64,000 nucleotides of DNA, taken from contig NC_044923.1 of the NCBI RefSeq assembly GCF_003576645.1, forward strand, positions 2,890,921 through 2,954,920, given 5' to 3'. Below, one piece after another: positions 10,747 through 21,995 of the stretch; positions within the stretch are counted from its first letter, which is position 1, and each line of letters begins with the position of its first letter. The notes beneath the pieces are model-generated. The model made no database searches. It was not told the origin of the DNA and worked only from the letters and a program-made list of their open reading frames with translations. This stretch comes from Ipomoea triloba (Eukaryota > Streptophyta > Magnoliopsida > Solanales > Convolvulaceae). The position numbers and the translations under genes are program-made.

Positions 10747-11340
10747 AAAGGATTAAGCGTCACTTCAATAATGTGGGAAAGCATAATATAGATAGAGGCA
10801 TAGGATTGCTATATTTGGTTGGGAGAATCTTTTGCTTGGTTGGCATTCTCAATTCTATATGGTGCCATTTCTTATCAAACAAAATTTTTACTTTCATATC
10901 TTTCTTCTTTATAGTTATGACAACTCTTATTTTTCATCTAATTAAGTTACCTAAGTTCAATCTATGTAAATACCTAAGTTGATATTGTAGAGTGAAAAAG
11001 TAAATAAACAAATCGTATATGTGATTAAACGTAAAAATAATGTTTCACGAATATTGAATGGTGATTACCTATCTAGGTTTGTTTGTTTTCTTATGATCTT
11101 TTGTCGGCTATCTAGGGTTACAAGAGCAAGGATTACCCAATGCACATTATTGAGTAGTAATTGTGGATTTCCTTCGTCATTAAAAAAAAAGAATAAGAAA
11201 TGAATTAACTAAAAATAGAAAAACAATATGTTTACTTGTATATTTCTCCAATTCAAAATTATATGGTTCAGAGAAAAAAAGTAGAGAAAAAAATTTTGAA
11301 AATTTGATGTAAACGTATATTCTCATCTCGAACACAACTT
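10747..11340. other. AT-rich intergenic stretch, no gene seen
   Basis: Low GC, several poly-A and poly-T runs, only short frames without recognisable domains. Confidence 0.4.
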
Positions 11341-11360
11341 AGCTCGGGATGAATGGTTGA

Positions 11361-11512
11361 GATTAACTTTAAGAGGGGAATTCTTGTGCGCAGTGAGCAA
11401 AGGTCTAGCCTCTGTGTTCAGTTGAGTTATAATGATTTACATCATCTCAGATGCTTTGTCGGACCGGAGTGTGGGGGACCAATGGGATTGGGGATTCAAC
11501 CTTTAGGGAGAA
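11361..11512 (+). mobile_element. SINE-like fragment (family 2)
   Basis: Contains CTTGTGCGCAGTGAGCAAAG and CCTCTGTGTTCAGTTGAGTT, shared with 52694-52925, followed by GGGGATTCAACCT, which has a counterpart in the minus-strand relic near 29590-29715. The tRNA-like 5' half is missing, so this is a truncated copy. Confidence 0.6.
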
Positions 11513-11571
11513 GAATGGTTGAGATTGAAGGATTGGGGATGGGTGGGGTGGGGTGAGAGGGGGGGGGGGGG

Positions 11572-12667
11572 CTAGGCATCATTAAAACAAGTTGGGGATA
11601 CATGGTGCTGTATTTAAAGTCACAAGGATGGGTAGGGTACTCAACTCAAAAGCCAAAAGCTCACTCCTTTTGGCTGATAGGTGATGGTACCCTTTAAATT
11701 GAGTCTATTTTATTTTGTTGGGGTTAGGTCCAATGTGTCATGCAGAATTGATTGCCTTTACAAAATGCATCAATCTTTTATAGAGTCACCTTTCAGTTGT
11801 GACTATTCATGAAGATAATAAAGATAATTGGATTTGGACCACCTTTCCCTTGTTTTGCGAGGGTCAACTTCTTTTGTCTATTCCGGAACAAATGAATGCA
11901 ACTTAACTTTGGTAGGTATTATCTCAATCTCATCACTATCAAATATTGTAAACCATTAGAGTTTGTTGGTGATGGTGTGTTCGAGGGGCTTGTTATGATA
12001 GTTTATTGCTTTTTGGAGAGTTATTTGGGTGAATTGTGATTATAACTATTTGAGTAGTATATGAATGTAATTGTAAACATTTTGACGAAATAGTTCGACG
12101 AAGGCAGTGCGATTAGAGCAGTCCAACAACTTCAATCTTACTGTCATCACTTTAACCTCACTTTTCTCCTAAACATAATGGTGGACTACGTCCATTGTAA
12201 AAGTTTCAACAAGATAACTAATGATGGGTTCAATAATGGGAGCAATGCAACTAGACTGCAGGTCCAATCACTCTAATCCTACAGTTATTATGATTAGAAC
12301 TAGCGGTGGACTGCTCAAACTGTATAGAAAAAACTTCAATGAGTCGAGTAATGACTTGGTGGTGTATAGTGGTATGATTAGAAAAATAAAAATGTATAAT
12401 GGTTTTCTTTCTAATACTCATTTTTAATTTTGTAGTATGTCCCTTTTCCTATTTTGTTTTTTTCCCAATTACCTTTGTTGTCTACTTGTCTCTTCCCCTT
12501 TATTCCAAAACTTTTTACTATTACACCAATTCATTCAGATTCCTAAAAAAAAAAAAAAGCAAATATTATCACATCCAGTAACGAACTAAATAGTCTATAT
12601 TCAAAAATTAGAAATATGATACGAGAATTATGTTTCATGTACTCGATCAAACATTGGGACTTGTTTT
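11572..12667 (+). repeat. 1.1-kb direct repeat, copy 1
   Basis: Starts CTAGGCATCATT after a run of 13 Gs (11559-11571). Repeats at 12709-13804 with offset 1137 and no difference that I could see. Contains short frames only. Likely single-copy in the real genome; see findings. Confidence 0.95.
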
Positions 12668-12668
12668 N

Positions 12669-12708
<40 letters not shown>
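12668..12708. other. Assembly gap mark: one N plus 40 Gs
   Basis: The only ambiguous base seen in the window, followed by 40 consecutive Gs. It joins the end of the first repeat copy to the start of the second. The equivalent G run before copy 1 is 13 long. Pattern of a failed contig join over a G homopolymer. Confidence 0.9.
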
Positions 12709-13804
12709 CTAGGCATCATTAAAACAAGTTGGGGATACATGGTGCTGTATTTAAAGTCACAAGGATGGGTAGGGTACTCAACTCAAAAGCCAAAAGCTCA
12801 CTCCTTTTGGCTGATAGGTGATGGTACCCTTTAAATTGAGTCTATTTTATTTTGTTGGGGTTAGGTCCAATGTGTCATGCAGAATTGATTGCCTTTACAA
12901 AATGCATCAATCTTTTATAGAGTCACCTTTCAGTTGTGACTATTCATGAAGATAATAAAGATAATTGGATTTGGACCACCTTTCCCTTGTTTTGCGAGGG
13001 TCAACTTCTTTTGTCTATTCCGGAACAAATGAATGCAACTTAACTTTGGTAGGTATTATCTCAATCTCATCACTATCAAATATTGTAAACCATTAGAGTT
13101 TGTTGGTGATGGTGTGTTCGAGGGGCTTGTTATGATAGTTTATTGCTTTTTGGAGAGTTATTTGGGTGAATTGTGATTATAACTATTTGAGTAGTATATG
13201 AATGTAATTGTAAACATTTTGACGAAATAGTTCGACGAAGGCAGTGCGATTAGAGCAGTCCAACAACTTCAATCTTACTGTCATCACTTTAACCTCACTT
13301 TTCTCCTAAACATAATGGTGGACTACGTCCATTGTAAAAGTTTCAACAAGATAACTAATGATGGGTTCAATAATGGGAGCAATGCAACTAGACTGCAGGT
13401 CCAATCACTCTAATCCTACAGTTATTATGATTAGAACTAGCGGTGGACTGCTCAAACTGTATAGAAAAAACTTCAATGAGTCGAGTAATGACTTGGTGGT
13501 GTATAGTGGTATGATTAGAAAAATAAAAATGTATAATGGTTTTCTTTCTAATACTCATTTTTAATTTTGTAGTATGTCCCTTTTCCTATTTTGTTTTTTT
13601 CCCAATTACCTTTGTTGTCTACTTGTCTCTTCCCCTTTATTCCAAAACTTTTTACTATTACACCAATTCATTCAGATTCCTAAAAAAAAAAAAAAGCAAA
13701 TATTATCACATCCAGTAACGAACTAAATAGTCTATATTCAAAAATTAGAAATATGATACGAGAATTATGTTTCATGTACTCGATCAAACATTGGGACTTG
13801 TTTT
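12709..13804 (+). repeat. 1.1-kb direct repeat, copy 2
   Basis: Same as copy 1 as far as I can read. Unique sequence resumes at 13805 (AACATTC), whereas copy 1 stops at the same base and runs into the N. Confidence 0.95.
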
Positions 13805-16139
13805 AACATTCTTTAACATTATTAGTTGTTGTCATGCCATTATCATATATCCATCCATGCAACAATCATTAAATCTTATGAGAGTTACGTGTAAGGTTTG
13901 ATTAAGAAGTTTCATTAGATTAGAATAATGAGTAGTGAATAATGTTACCTTACTGAAATTGACATTTGTACATGTATAGAATTTCACTATACGTTCTCTT
14001 TTGTTTTGTTTTATTTTATTTTGTTTTATAATCTAGATTTCCCGTTTTCGTCAGACTATATATCTTGAACTCTATGAATCTGTCTTACGCTCATGAATCA
14101 AACTCTCATCTAAATATCTAATCACGGTAAGCAAGTAATTAATTTCCCTTGTATATAACATAAAATTAACAAAAATAAAAAACAAAAAAAGCCGAAAGCA
14201 TTGAACAAACCGCCATTGACGGAACATTAAAAACATCTTACATAGCATCATCTGGTTCAGAATCCTTGGCTTCTTTTATGGTTTTATCGATGGTTGCCGA
14301 TGAATATTGGACAAAGAATAAACTTTTTTACAGGTTATTTAAACTTTTAATTAAAGTAAAAAAGAAAAATTGCTTATTCCATCGTAGCCATCAAAGTTGC
14401 CTATTCCATCGTAGCCATCAAAGTTGCCTCTACCCCAAATTGTAAACCCCAAATTTGAGTTTTTTTGTCTACTTTACCGGCGGCAAATTATTCTGTGGAC
14501 CGGGTCCAAAGACAGGGTCCTCCTTATCTGGTGGACTTACAATTTACCTACTAAAGGTTCATAATTATCTTTTAAAAATTTAAAAGTATTGTATTCACAA
14601 ATTCTCAAAATTTAAAAACATAATTTATATTCTAAAAAGATCACAATTCCAATACTAAAAATATACAATTTAAGACCAAGATCACCGAGAAAAAAAAGAC
14701 ATAAAAGTTGGGTGGTAATTGTTCTAGAGTGCTCAACAATTGTGTGAAAGGCATGTTTAACAATTGTTCAATTCTCAGTGGGAGCGTTGGCTCTTCGTGT
14801 TTCAGTAGGTTGAGACTGTATGTATGGACAGATATTACATTGTCTTCGTGTTTCAGTAGGTTGAGAAAGTATGTATGGACAGATATTACATTGTAATAGA
14901 GTCAATAGTATTAAAAAAAATGACACTTATTTATTAGTATTGGTTTCACTAAAGAAAATAGACTCTCTCATTTATTGGATTAGTCTTTTAAAATTAGTAT
15001 TAATATTTTTATTGAGAGGTCAAGCTGAGCAAAAAGGCTACATGTTACCAATGCAGGCTTTGAAGTGAAAGCTTTTACAAAGTACGTAGTGCATTTATTT
15101 TCTCCACGGAGTGTGTGAGTAGCTATAGCCTATAGACTCTACTTCTTGAGATTAATATTGTCCATCCTTGCCAGTTGATAATACAACATTAGATCGAGTC
15201 TGAGTCAACTATGAAAAAGACTTAAAGCTAGAGTATAAGGTCGGTTTGTTTTATCTATCTTCACTTAGGATGCTCAATCAATATACTTATCAATCTCGTG
15301 GATGCGTTGAGTTTGTTACAACTAACTATCCTATACTCATCGTACTAGCCCTAACAACAAGGAGAACTGCTCTTAATGTGTGTCTATGTTACTATATTGA
15401 ACCTCTTGTAACGGCTAAAAGCCATTAATTTCTAACAGAAAAAAATATAATCGCAATGTAGTAAGAAAGGGGAACAAATTGAAACTATACTCAATTAAAT
15501 ACACTAAAATTCTCACCCGGAGTACCCAAGAACCTTATTTCCTATTCGTTCCTATGTTTTTACGATCTCAATTTACATTATCTTGCCTAGCTTACCGTTT
15601 ACAACACCAACACTACTTATTAATCAAATATAAATGAAACCAATTAAATATTGCCACATAAAAAAGTATGGTGTAAAAATTAAGAGGGAAATGCAGCATT
15701 ACTCCTCAGTTATTGTCCAGAGAAGTTGATAATTTTAAAACCTTCTTTCAACCCAACTTGAAATTCCCAGAAATTGATAACTAAGCTAAGGGTAATAAAA
15801 TTCAAAAAAATGGTCTCTCTTTTTTGGTCTTTTATATTATTAGTATTTTTATATATAAAAAAGTACACAATGAGAAACATGGCAACATGAAAAATTGACT
15901 ATACACAGCTGAAAGGGCTCTTTCAAGAATCTATGAAGTCACAATGTTGTTACGCAGAATGAAATTACAAGGAATGGGAATGGGATCATATTTGATTATA
16001 CACCTTATATCACCTTCATAGCTTTTGCTGGTATGCCAAAAGGAAAAAAAAAAAAAAATACTCAGCAATGGCTAGGATGCTAAGAAACAAGTGATGGAAA
16101 ACCATGGCCATCAGATATTGTTTTTGTGCCAAACTAGCC
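13805..16139. other. Intergenic, downstream of the kinesin
   Basis: AT-rich. Holds the small tandem repeat at 14792-14893 and the 3' UTR of the minus-strand kinesin just below 16140. No coding region with recognisable domains. Confidence 0.45.
14792..14928 (+). mobile_element. SINE family 1 3' end, tandemly doubled
   Basis: Two 51-bp copies (14792-14842, 14843-14893) containing TTCAGTAGGTTGAG and GGACAGATATTACATTGT, then TAATAGAGTCAATAGTATT and an A run. The same 3' end appears at 47388-47501 and, on the minus strand, at 26213-26243, 35062-35124 and 63821-63950. Confidence 0.65.
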
Positions 16140-19100
16140 TTAGTTGATGAAAGGCATTCTTGGTGCCCAGCTGAAGGATCTGAGGCTCATAGGCTGGGGA
16201 GCAAAGCTGAGTCCAAACATCTCCTTTGATGCCGCGTTTGGCTCTATGATCCCGACTAGTTTTGCGACGAGCGCTGCACTTTTCTTCAGATGCTCCACGT
16301 CTTTCGTGTTCTTCCACAGCTTATTGCACAGCTGCAGCCTCCTTTGCTTCGAGTTTAGCCCGATCCCCCATTGCTGAAACATGTCGTTCCTCTCGCTTGC
16401 AGAGAATGTCCTCACCATCTGCTTGCACAGCATGTCCCTTTCGCGCTTTAAAGCTTTTATGCTGTTGAAACAAACAAGAAATTAAAGAAACCGACGAAAA
16501 ACTGCATTGCCAATTCATATTTAGAGCATTGTGCTGAGCATAAATAATATATAAACATAAATGTGCAGTCCAACTATCAGCTTAGACTTTTAGTTGAGAT
16601 GGAGCACATGCTTAACTATCAGCTTAGGCTTTTAGTTGTGGTGGAGGACATGCTTCAATTCATTGCACAACTAGATTACCTTGCAGCCTCGGTTAAAATT
16701 TGGCCGTCTTTTACCACTCTTTCTCCCCGAGACCACGAGTTCTTGAGAAAACATAATCGCCTGAACTCCACCTCCATGTAAACCGCGTCTGATGGATCTC
16801 CTTTGAAGAGAAGGAAGAAATATGTTCGGTGGACTAATGGCACGTGGCATGCGTCCCAAAGCTGGATGATCTCGCTTCTCTGCCTCTCGAATTCCTGTGG
16901 CCACTCGGAAGGCGTTTGCTGCAAATCAGTTGCTGGAACCGCACCAGCATTGGCAACTTCTGCCAATGGCTTGCGTTTTGGTTCGTCTTCGTGGAGCTAC
17001 ACAGATAGGAAAAGCTCTTCGAGTATGATTCTTGAGAGAATAAGGCTAAAAGATTTCATTCGTGGTATGAATGTGATGAATAGTCGGTAAGTTAAGCAGT
17101 AAAACAGATTCTTACCATATCAATCAAGAGTTGGTTCTTGGGCACAGGCTTGAGATCTTCGTTTTCATCACAGAATTGCTTCTCAGCCACCGGTTTGAGA
17201 TCTTCGTTTTCATTACAATTTTGCTTCTCGGGCATACCTTTGGCGTCTTCATTTGGCTTTGTTGTAAATAATACTTCACACATAGTGGCATTATTCATTG
17301 ATGTCTTAAATTCGTGTTCCTTTACATCCAACGAGCCATCATTGGCAGCAACACGGTTAGAATCTGCAGTGAACATCTTGCCAGAGCTAACATCTTCATT
17401 TGTGTGGCAAAGTTTAGCGTCTTCGTTTGATGCTGCAACAAATGTTGCCTCACGAGCAGTGGCATCGTCCGTGGATACCTTAATGTTGTGTCCCTTAACA
17501 TCAGAGGATTCATCATTGGCATCAGAATTGAATCCCGCGTCCATGGATACCTTAACATTGTGTCCCTTAACATCCGAGGATTCATCATTGACAAGAGAAT
17601 TGAATCCTGCATCCATGGATACCTTAAACTTGTGTCCCTTAACATCCGAGGATTCATCATTGGTGGGAGAAATGAATCCGGTATCCATAGATACCTTAAC
17701 ATTGTGTCCCTTAACGTCCGAGGATTCATCATTGGCAGCAGAATTGAATCCTATGTTCATAGATACCATAACATTGTGCCCCTTAACATTGAAGGATTCA
17801 TCATTGGCAGCAGAATTGAATCCCGCGTCCATGGATACCTTAACGTTGTGTCCCTTAACATCCGAGGATTCATCATTGGCACCACGATTGAATCCCGTAG
17901 CTAAGACCATGCCACTGTCAGATGCAGCTCTAGAACGAGTAACCTTCTTATCAGAACCTATCAGTTTCCCCGAGAACTGTTTTCCAAGCTTACGACTTGC
18001 CACCCCATTTTCCTGTTTCCCATGAACCACAGCCAGCAAAGATTTACAGCTTCTTGTCTTTTGCATATTACTCGAGCACGAGACACCAGTTTCAGAAAAA
18101 GGCGAGTATCCCATGGTTTCAATATCATCTTGATAATCTCCATACTCGGAGGAGGCCACGGTGAAATCTATGCTTCCTGCAGTGGATTCCATTTCGACAA
18201 ATTGAACTTCTCTGCTGCAGCTATCTGCAAAACTCTGAGAAGATTTATGAGTGGCAATGTGCCAATCCTTGGATGGGTCGGGCCCAAAATACTTGTCGAT
18301 GAAGTGCCTCGGAGAGGTGTCATCCGAGAGAAACGAGTCATCACAAGCCTCAGTAACAGCTTCGAATCTGTCAGAAAAGCTCGACATTCTGGCTGCAGCA
18401 TCCATCTGAGAAGGCGTGGCTGAAGCTTCAGATGCTGGGTACTCCGAGGTTTCTGAATTGTAACTCATCTCCCCCTAAACGAAACGGGGCTAAACTGTAA
18501 GTTGTGCATTTTTAGAATACAAAACTAGTTTAAGAATATGCATCCTCGTACGTACCCATGGTCTCGAACGTAACAGATTCTGAATCCGAGATTGAGCTAT
18601 GTCGCGTTGCATCATCAAATTCCTCATGTCTTTCTCCATCTAGATGACATTTAACAGTAAAGACAAAATACAAATGCGCCAAATTTTATGTACTAAACAT
18701 TGAATCTTAAAAACTTTTACCTTTTCAATGACAACTTCCTTCTCCTTGAGTACTAAAGCAGAATTTTCATCCATAGAACGCAATCTTAGTGCCCTCAGTT
18801 CACTTTCCAATCTCGCCAATTCTTTCTGCAGCTGTTTCACTAACGCCTTATCGGACATCACCACATTGACCCGTGCTTTCGTTGCAACTTGTTTAGCACA
18901 CGTAGCGAACAAGAGAGTGTTTCTCGACTGCTCAACATGGGTATGCGCGGGGCTCATTGTGCAAATGATGGCGGTTCTAGCATTGCCTCCTAACGAGTGT
19001 TGTAGAATGCGAGTTAGCTTGGAGTCTCTGTAAGGGACGTGCCCATTTCTTCCTTTGCTGCTTAGAACACGAGAATGGATCATCATCGATTAACAAGAAG

Positions 19101-20913
19101 AACATCGAGCATTGCAACTAACTATAGCACGTAAGCCACAAACAATCACCTCAGTTTACGAATAACAGTTCCAAGTGACAGCAAGCTGCGGTTTATGTGG
19201 CAACCTTCTTTCAGTCTCGTTCCAGCTGATAATGTTTGTGAAGCACGCTCGCTCCCCGCAAGATCAATAAAATTCTGCATTAGGAAACGAAAAGAAAAAA
19301 ATGTTGCTGTTATATCAAGACTATATCACAGACTGCCAAAAAAAGAAACGAACAATTCTAAAAGACTATAGTTGCTTATATTTAGTTCCATACCACTGCA
19401 GCTGATAGAGTGTTATTGTTTCGAGAATGAGATTGGGTTGCAGAACTTTCAATCGTCTACAAAAAGGCCGCCACATTGTTAATTAACAAGAAAATATAAC
19501 ATTACCAATGTTCCTAGTACTAGAAAATGAAATACATACATACCAACCGCAAAATCTGATGAGATCTGGAACTCATTCCGTTCAGAGATGTCTCTCCTAT
19601 TTGTCTTTGAGCTGTAAGAAAGCGAAACCAGGTCAGGCAATATGGCGTGTGACATGACATGATGCATTTTGGGGACTGATGTTTCGAGGAAGAACACGTT
19701 AACGTTACAATGTTGCATACGTGACATCATACTACAGTACGAGGTTTTTGTTACCTTCACAGATAGACAAGAGTTCACTTAGATGGCTCTGGTCCCTCGG
19801 CATCACTTCTGAAAGTTTCTCCACAACAGTTCCTCTCTGCAAGAAAAAAAAAACTGTCAAATAATCGTTGCTTCCACGAGAGAATTTCAGCACGAACAAA
19901 CGAATCTTCTGTCAGTCACTACGCTAAAAATAAAATTAAAAAAAAAAAAAAGAAAAAGTTCATAGGTTCTTCGCTCAAAATTCAAATATTCACCTCTGGA
20001 TCATCAAGGAGTCTGAGTGGAGTATTATCGGTGCTAAGGAGGTCTCTCACCACTTCATTATAGATCTCTATAGCGGAGAATTTCAGCACGAATCTTCTGT
20101 CACTACGCTAAAAAAATTCATACATTCATGTAAAAGTAAATGTCAGATAGGATAATTCTGATTGCATATAAACTCATCAACCCTGCCCATTTCGAGAAGG
20201 CATGAAATGTTTTAGAGCATAGCAGTAGGTACCTTTTCGATATAGTCAAATATATCTTGCATCGCATACTCAGTGACACCAGACATCGTATATGTCTTCC
20301 CGCTGCTTGTCTGTCCATATGCAAAAATACTCGCTGGACAACCATTTCCACGGGTTATTAAGCTAGTCGATAAACTAAGTTACATACTAGTGAACAAGAA
20401 AACCAGCAAAAAACATACCATTCATGCCGCTTAGAACTGAAAGAACAACTCTTTTGGCAGCCTCATCATACACCTCTCTCGTGGAGGATTCACGCCCAAA
20501 TACTCTATCTATTACCATTGAATCGTTCGTTAGCAAAGAAATTAAAGAACCAGACGAACCATAAATCTCGAGGAAACATAACAAGGATAAACACGAGCAT
20601 AGGTTTGATCATCCAAATAGTGTAACATGTACACGAAGTGAATCAATAGCACAACAAAGCAGAAATACTAAATACTAAAAGAACATATACCAAATTGGTA
20701 GGTTGTTGGGAGGGAGGAACGTTCCCCTTGAGCATTCTTGAACAAAATGGTGGTACTATCAATGCATTCCCAATCTGCAACATCATTCCTCGAAATCTCT
20801 CTGTCATTCAGAGGCCTAACCCTGATTGAAACATAGATCTTCTCTTCATGTGCACTTGAACCCTGGTCATTCAATTGGGGAGGGAACCCCTCATCCCCAC
20901 AAACTGAGCTCAT
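16140..20913 (-). CDS. Kinesin-7 motor with NACK-type C-terminus
   Basis: Plus-end microtubule motor of the plant KIN-7 group. Coding exons, 5' to 3' on the minus strand: 20691-20913, 20419-20508, 20233-20333, 19994-20107, 19755-19836, 19544-19611, 19394-19456, 19150-19274, 18721-19057, 18556-18639, 17116-18474, 16680-16996, 16140-16461. All introns are GT-AG and frame holds, giving 1094 aa. The motor carries GQTSSGKT (P-loop), NGMSSRSH (switch I), DLAGSE (switch II) and [11 protein letters not shown] coiled-coil neck follows ([17 protein letters not shown]). Exon 11 is low-complexity with a tandem repeat. The last two exons encode the NACK1/DUF3490 domain ([20 protein letters not shown]), which in NACK1 lies in the region that activates the NPK1 MAPKKK at the phragmoplast. 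KIN-7E/F-like subtypes are more likely than NACK1 itself, given the long variable insert; this is inference. Confidence 0.95.
17464..17895 (-). repeat. 72-bp coding minisatellite in kinesin exon 11
   Basis: Six head-to-tail copies of a 24-residue unit with core [17 protein letters not shown], each starting GFN or GFI. Substitutions differ between copies ([18 protein letters not shown]). A seventh, degenerate copy ([17 protein letters not shown]) lies further downstream. All units keep the frame. Confidence 0.95.
19878..19935 (-). repeat. Partial copy of kinesin exon 4 inside intron 4
   Basis: Repeats the first part of exon 4 and its splice acceptor (20073-20115), with a small insertion. The acceptor TTTTTAG followed by CGTAGTGAC is kept, but the copied reading reaches TGA after three codons (CGT AGT GAC TGA). 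Confidence 0.8.
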
Positions 20914-21206
20914 ATCCTAAAACTCCCCCTTTTCCAATGCCAACAACAAATGCACTTGAAGAGAATCAATGTGTTCAAACCCAAATATCACAATTCTTCA
21001 TATGGTCTCTCTCTTTGAGCCAAAGAGAGGACCAATCTTAATAGCCCCCCTTATCTGGTTTATATGCCAAAATTTTCTATTAACAGCAGTTTATAGTCTT
21101 CTAATTACCTGCAATAACCCCACATCATTCAACCAAAATAACCATTGTTAGAAACCTACAAAGATCTACAATTGTTATTCCATGAACCAAAGTCTATCCA
21201 CCTTGC

Positions 21207-21445
21207 ATTGTGGACCTGTCCAAAACCACATTCAGATTATGTGTTCTTGCAGTTAACATGTATATGTACCCGAAATTTCACTTTATTTACATTGTGGACC
21301 TGTCAAAAACCACATTCAGATTATGTGTTCTTGCAGTTAACATGTATATGTACCCGCAATTTGTGGACCTGTCCAAAACCACATTCAGATTATGTGTTCT
21401 TGCAGTTAACATGTATATGTACCCGCAATTTCAATTTATTTATAT
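21207..21445 (+). repeat. Three-copy tandem repeat upstream of kinesin
   Basis: Copies start near 21209, 21294 and 21362. Each has TGTGGACCTGTC, CCACATTCAGATTATGTG, TTCTTGCAGTTAACATG and TATATGTACCCG. Copy lengths are about 85, 68 and 78 bp; the difference lies in the AT-rich spacer. Lies between the presumed leader exon and the kinesin start codon. Confidence 0.9.
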
Positions 21446-21719
21446 GTACATAATCTCTTAACTACAACCACGGACACAATTACAATGCAAGGTGAACCCT
21501 GGTGATACATGGTATAATATAATTTGCCTACTTCAAATTAGAAACCTAAAAAAATCTTACCTTGACCTTGGGATTCAGAATCCAAGAATGGGTTGTTTTT
21601 TTTCAGATCATGAAATGCAAATGCACTTCAATATAATCTGTCAATGGCAACACACAACCCTAGAGAATTAGAAGAAATAAAAAAGAAAAAAAGGAAGATA
21701 GGAATGATGAATGTGTTGT

Positions 21720-21995
21720 TTACCTTTGAGTTATCAATCCATTTGATATCTGTTTTGGCAAACCAAAGTACCCTTCAGAAAGTGAACTGCGTTTTATATT
21801 AAAGGAAAAAATTAGTAGCAAAGACAGAGAGAGGAAAGGCATTTGTGGTTGTAGGTTTGTGAGAGATCTAAAAGAAAGGCAAACCAGGAGATTTTTAGAG
21901 AATTGCGGAGAAAATATTTCAACGGAGCTTCTTTTGGATGGGTTGTCTGTGTTTTTAATTTGCCGCGGAGCTTTGAAATCAACTGCCACCGCCAT
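21720..21995 (-). other. Probable 5' leader exon of the kinesin gene
   Basis: Minus-strand segment that ends in a good donor, CTCAAAG followed by GTAAAC at 21720, about 800 bp upstream of the kinesin start codon. It is open for 91 codons starting ATGGCGGTGGCAG, but shows no known domain and is rich in Ser, Leu and Phe. A non-coding leader exon or a short upstream frame is more likely than a separate gene. Confidence 0.35.

Noticed and set aside
12221..13718. Pairs of identical short frames (68 and 60 codons, offset 1137)
   Set aside because: Products of the duplicated segment with no domain; not evidence for paralogous genes.
17138..18025. 295-codon plus-strand frame in the kinesin exon 11 region
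   Set aside because: Antisense shadow of the in-frame tandem repeat; the kinesin frame is supported by splice sites and domains.
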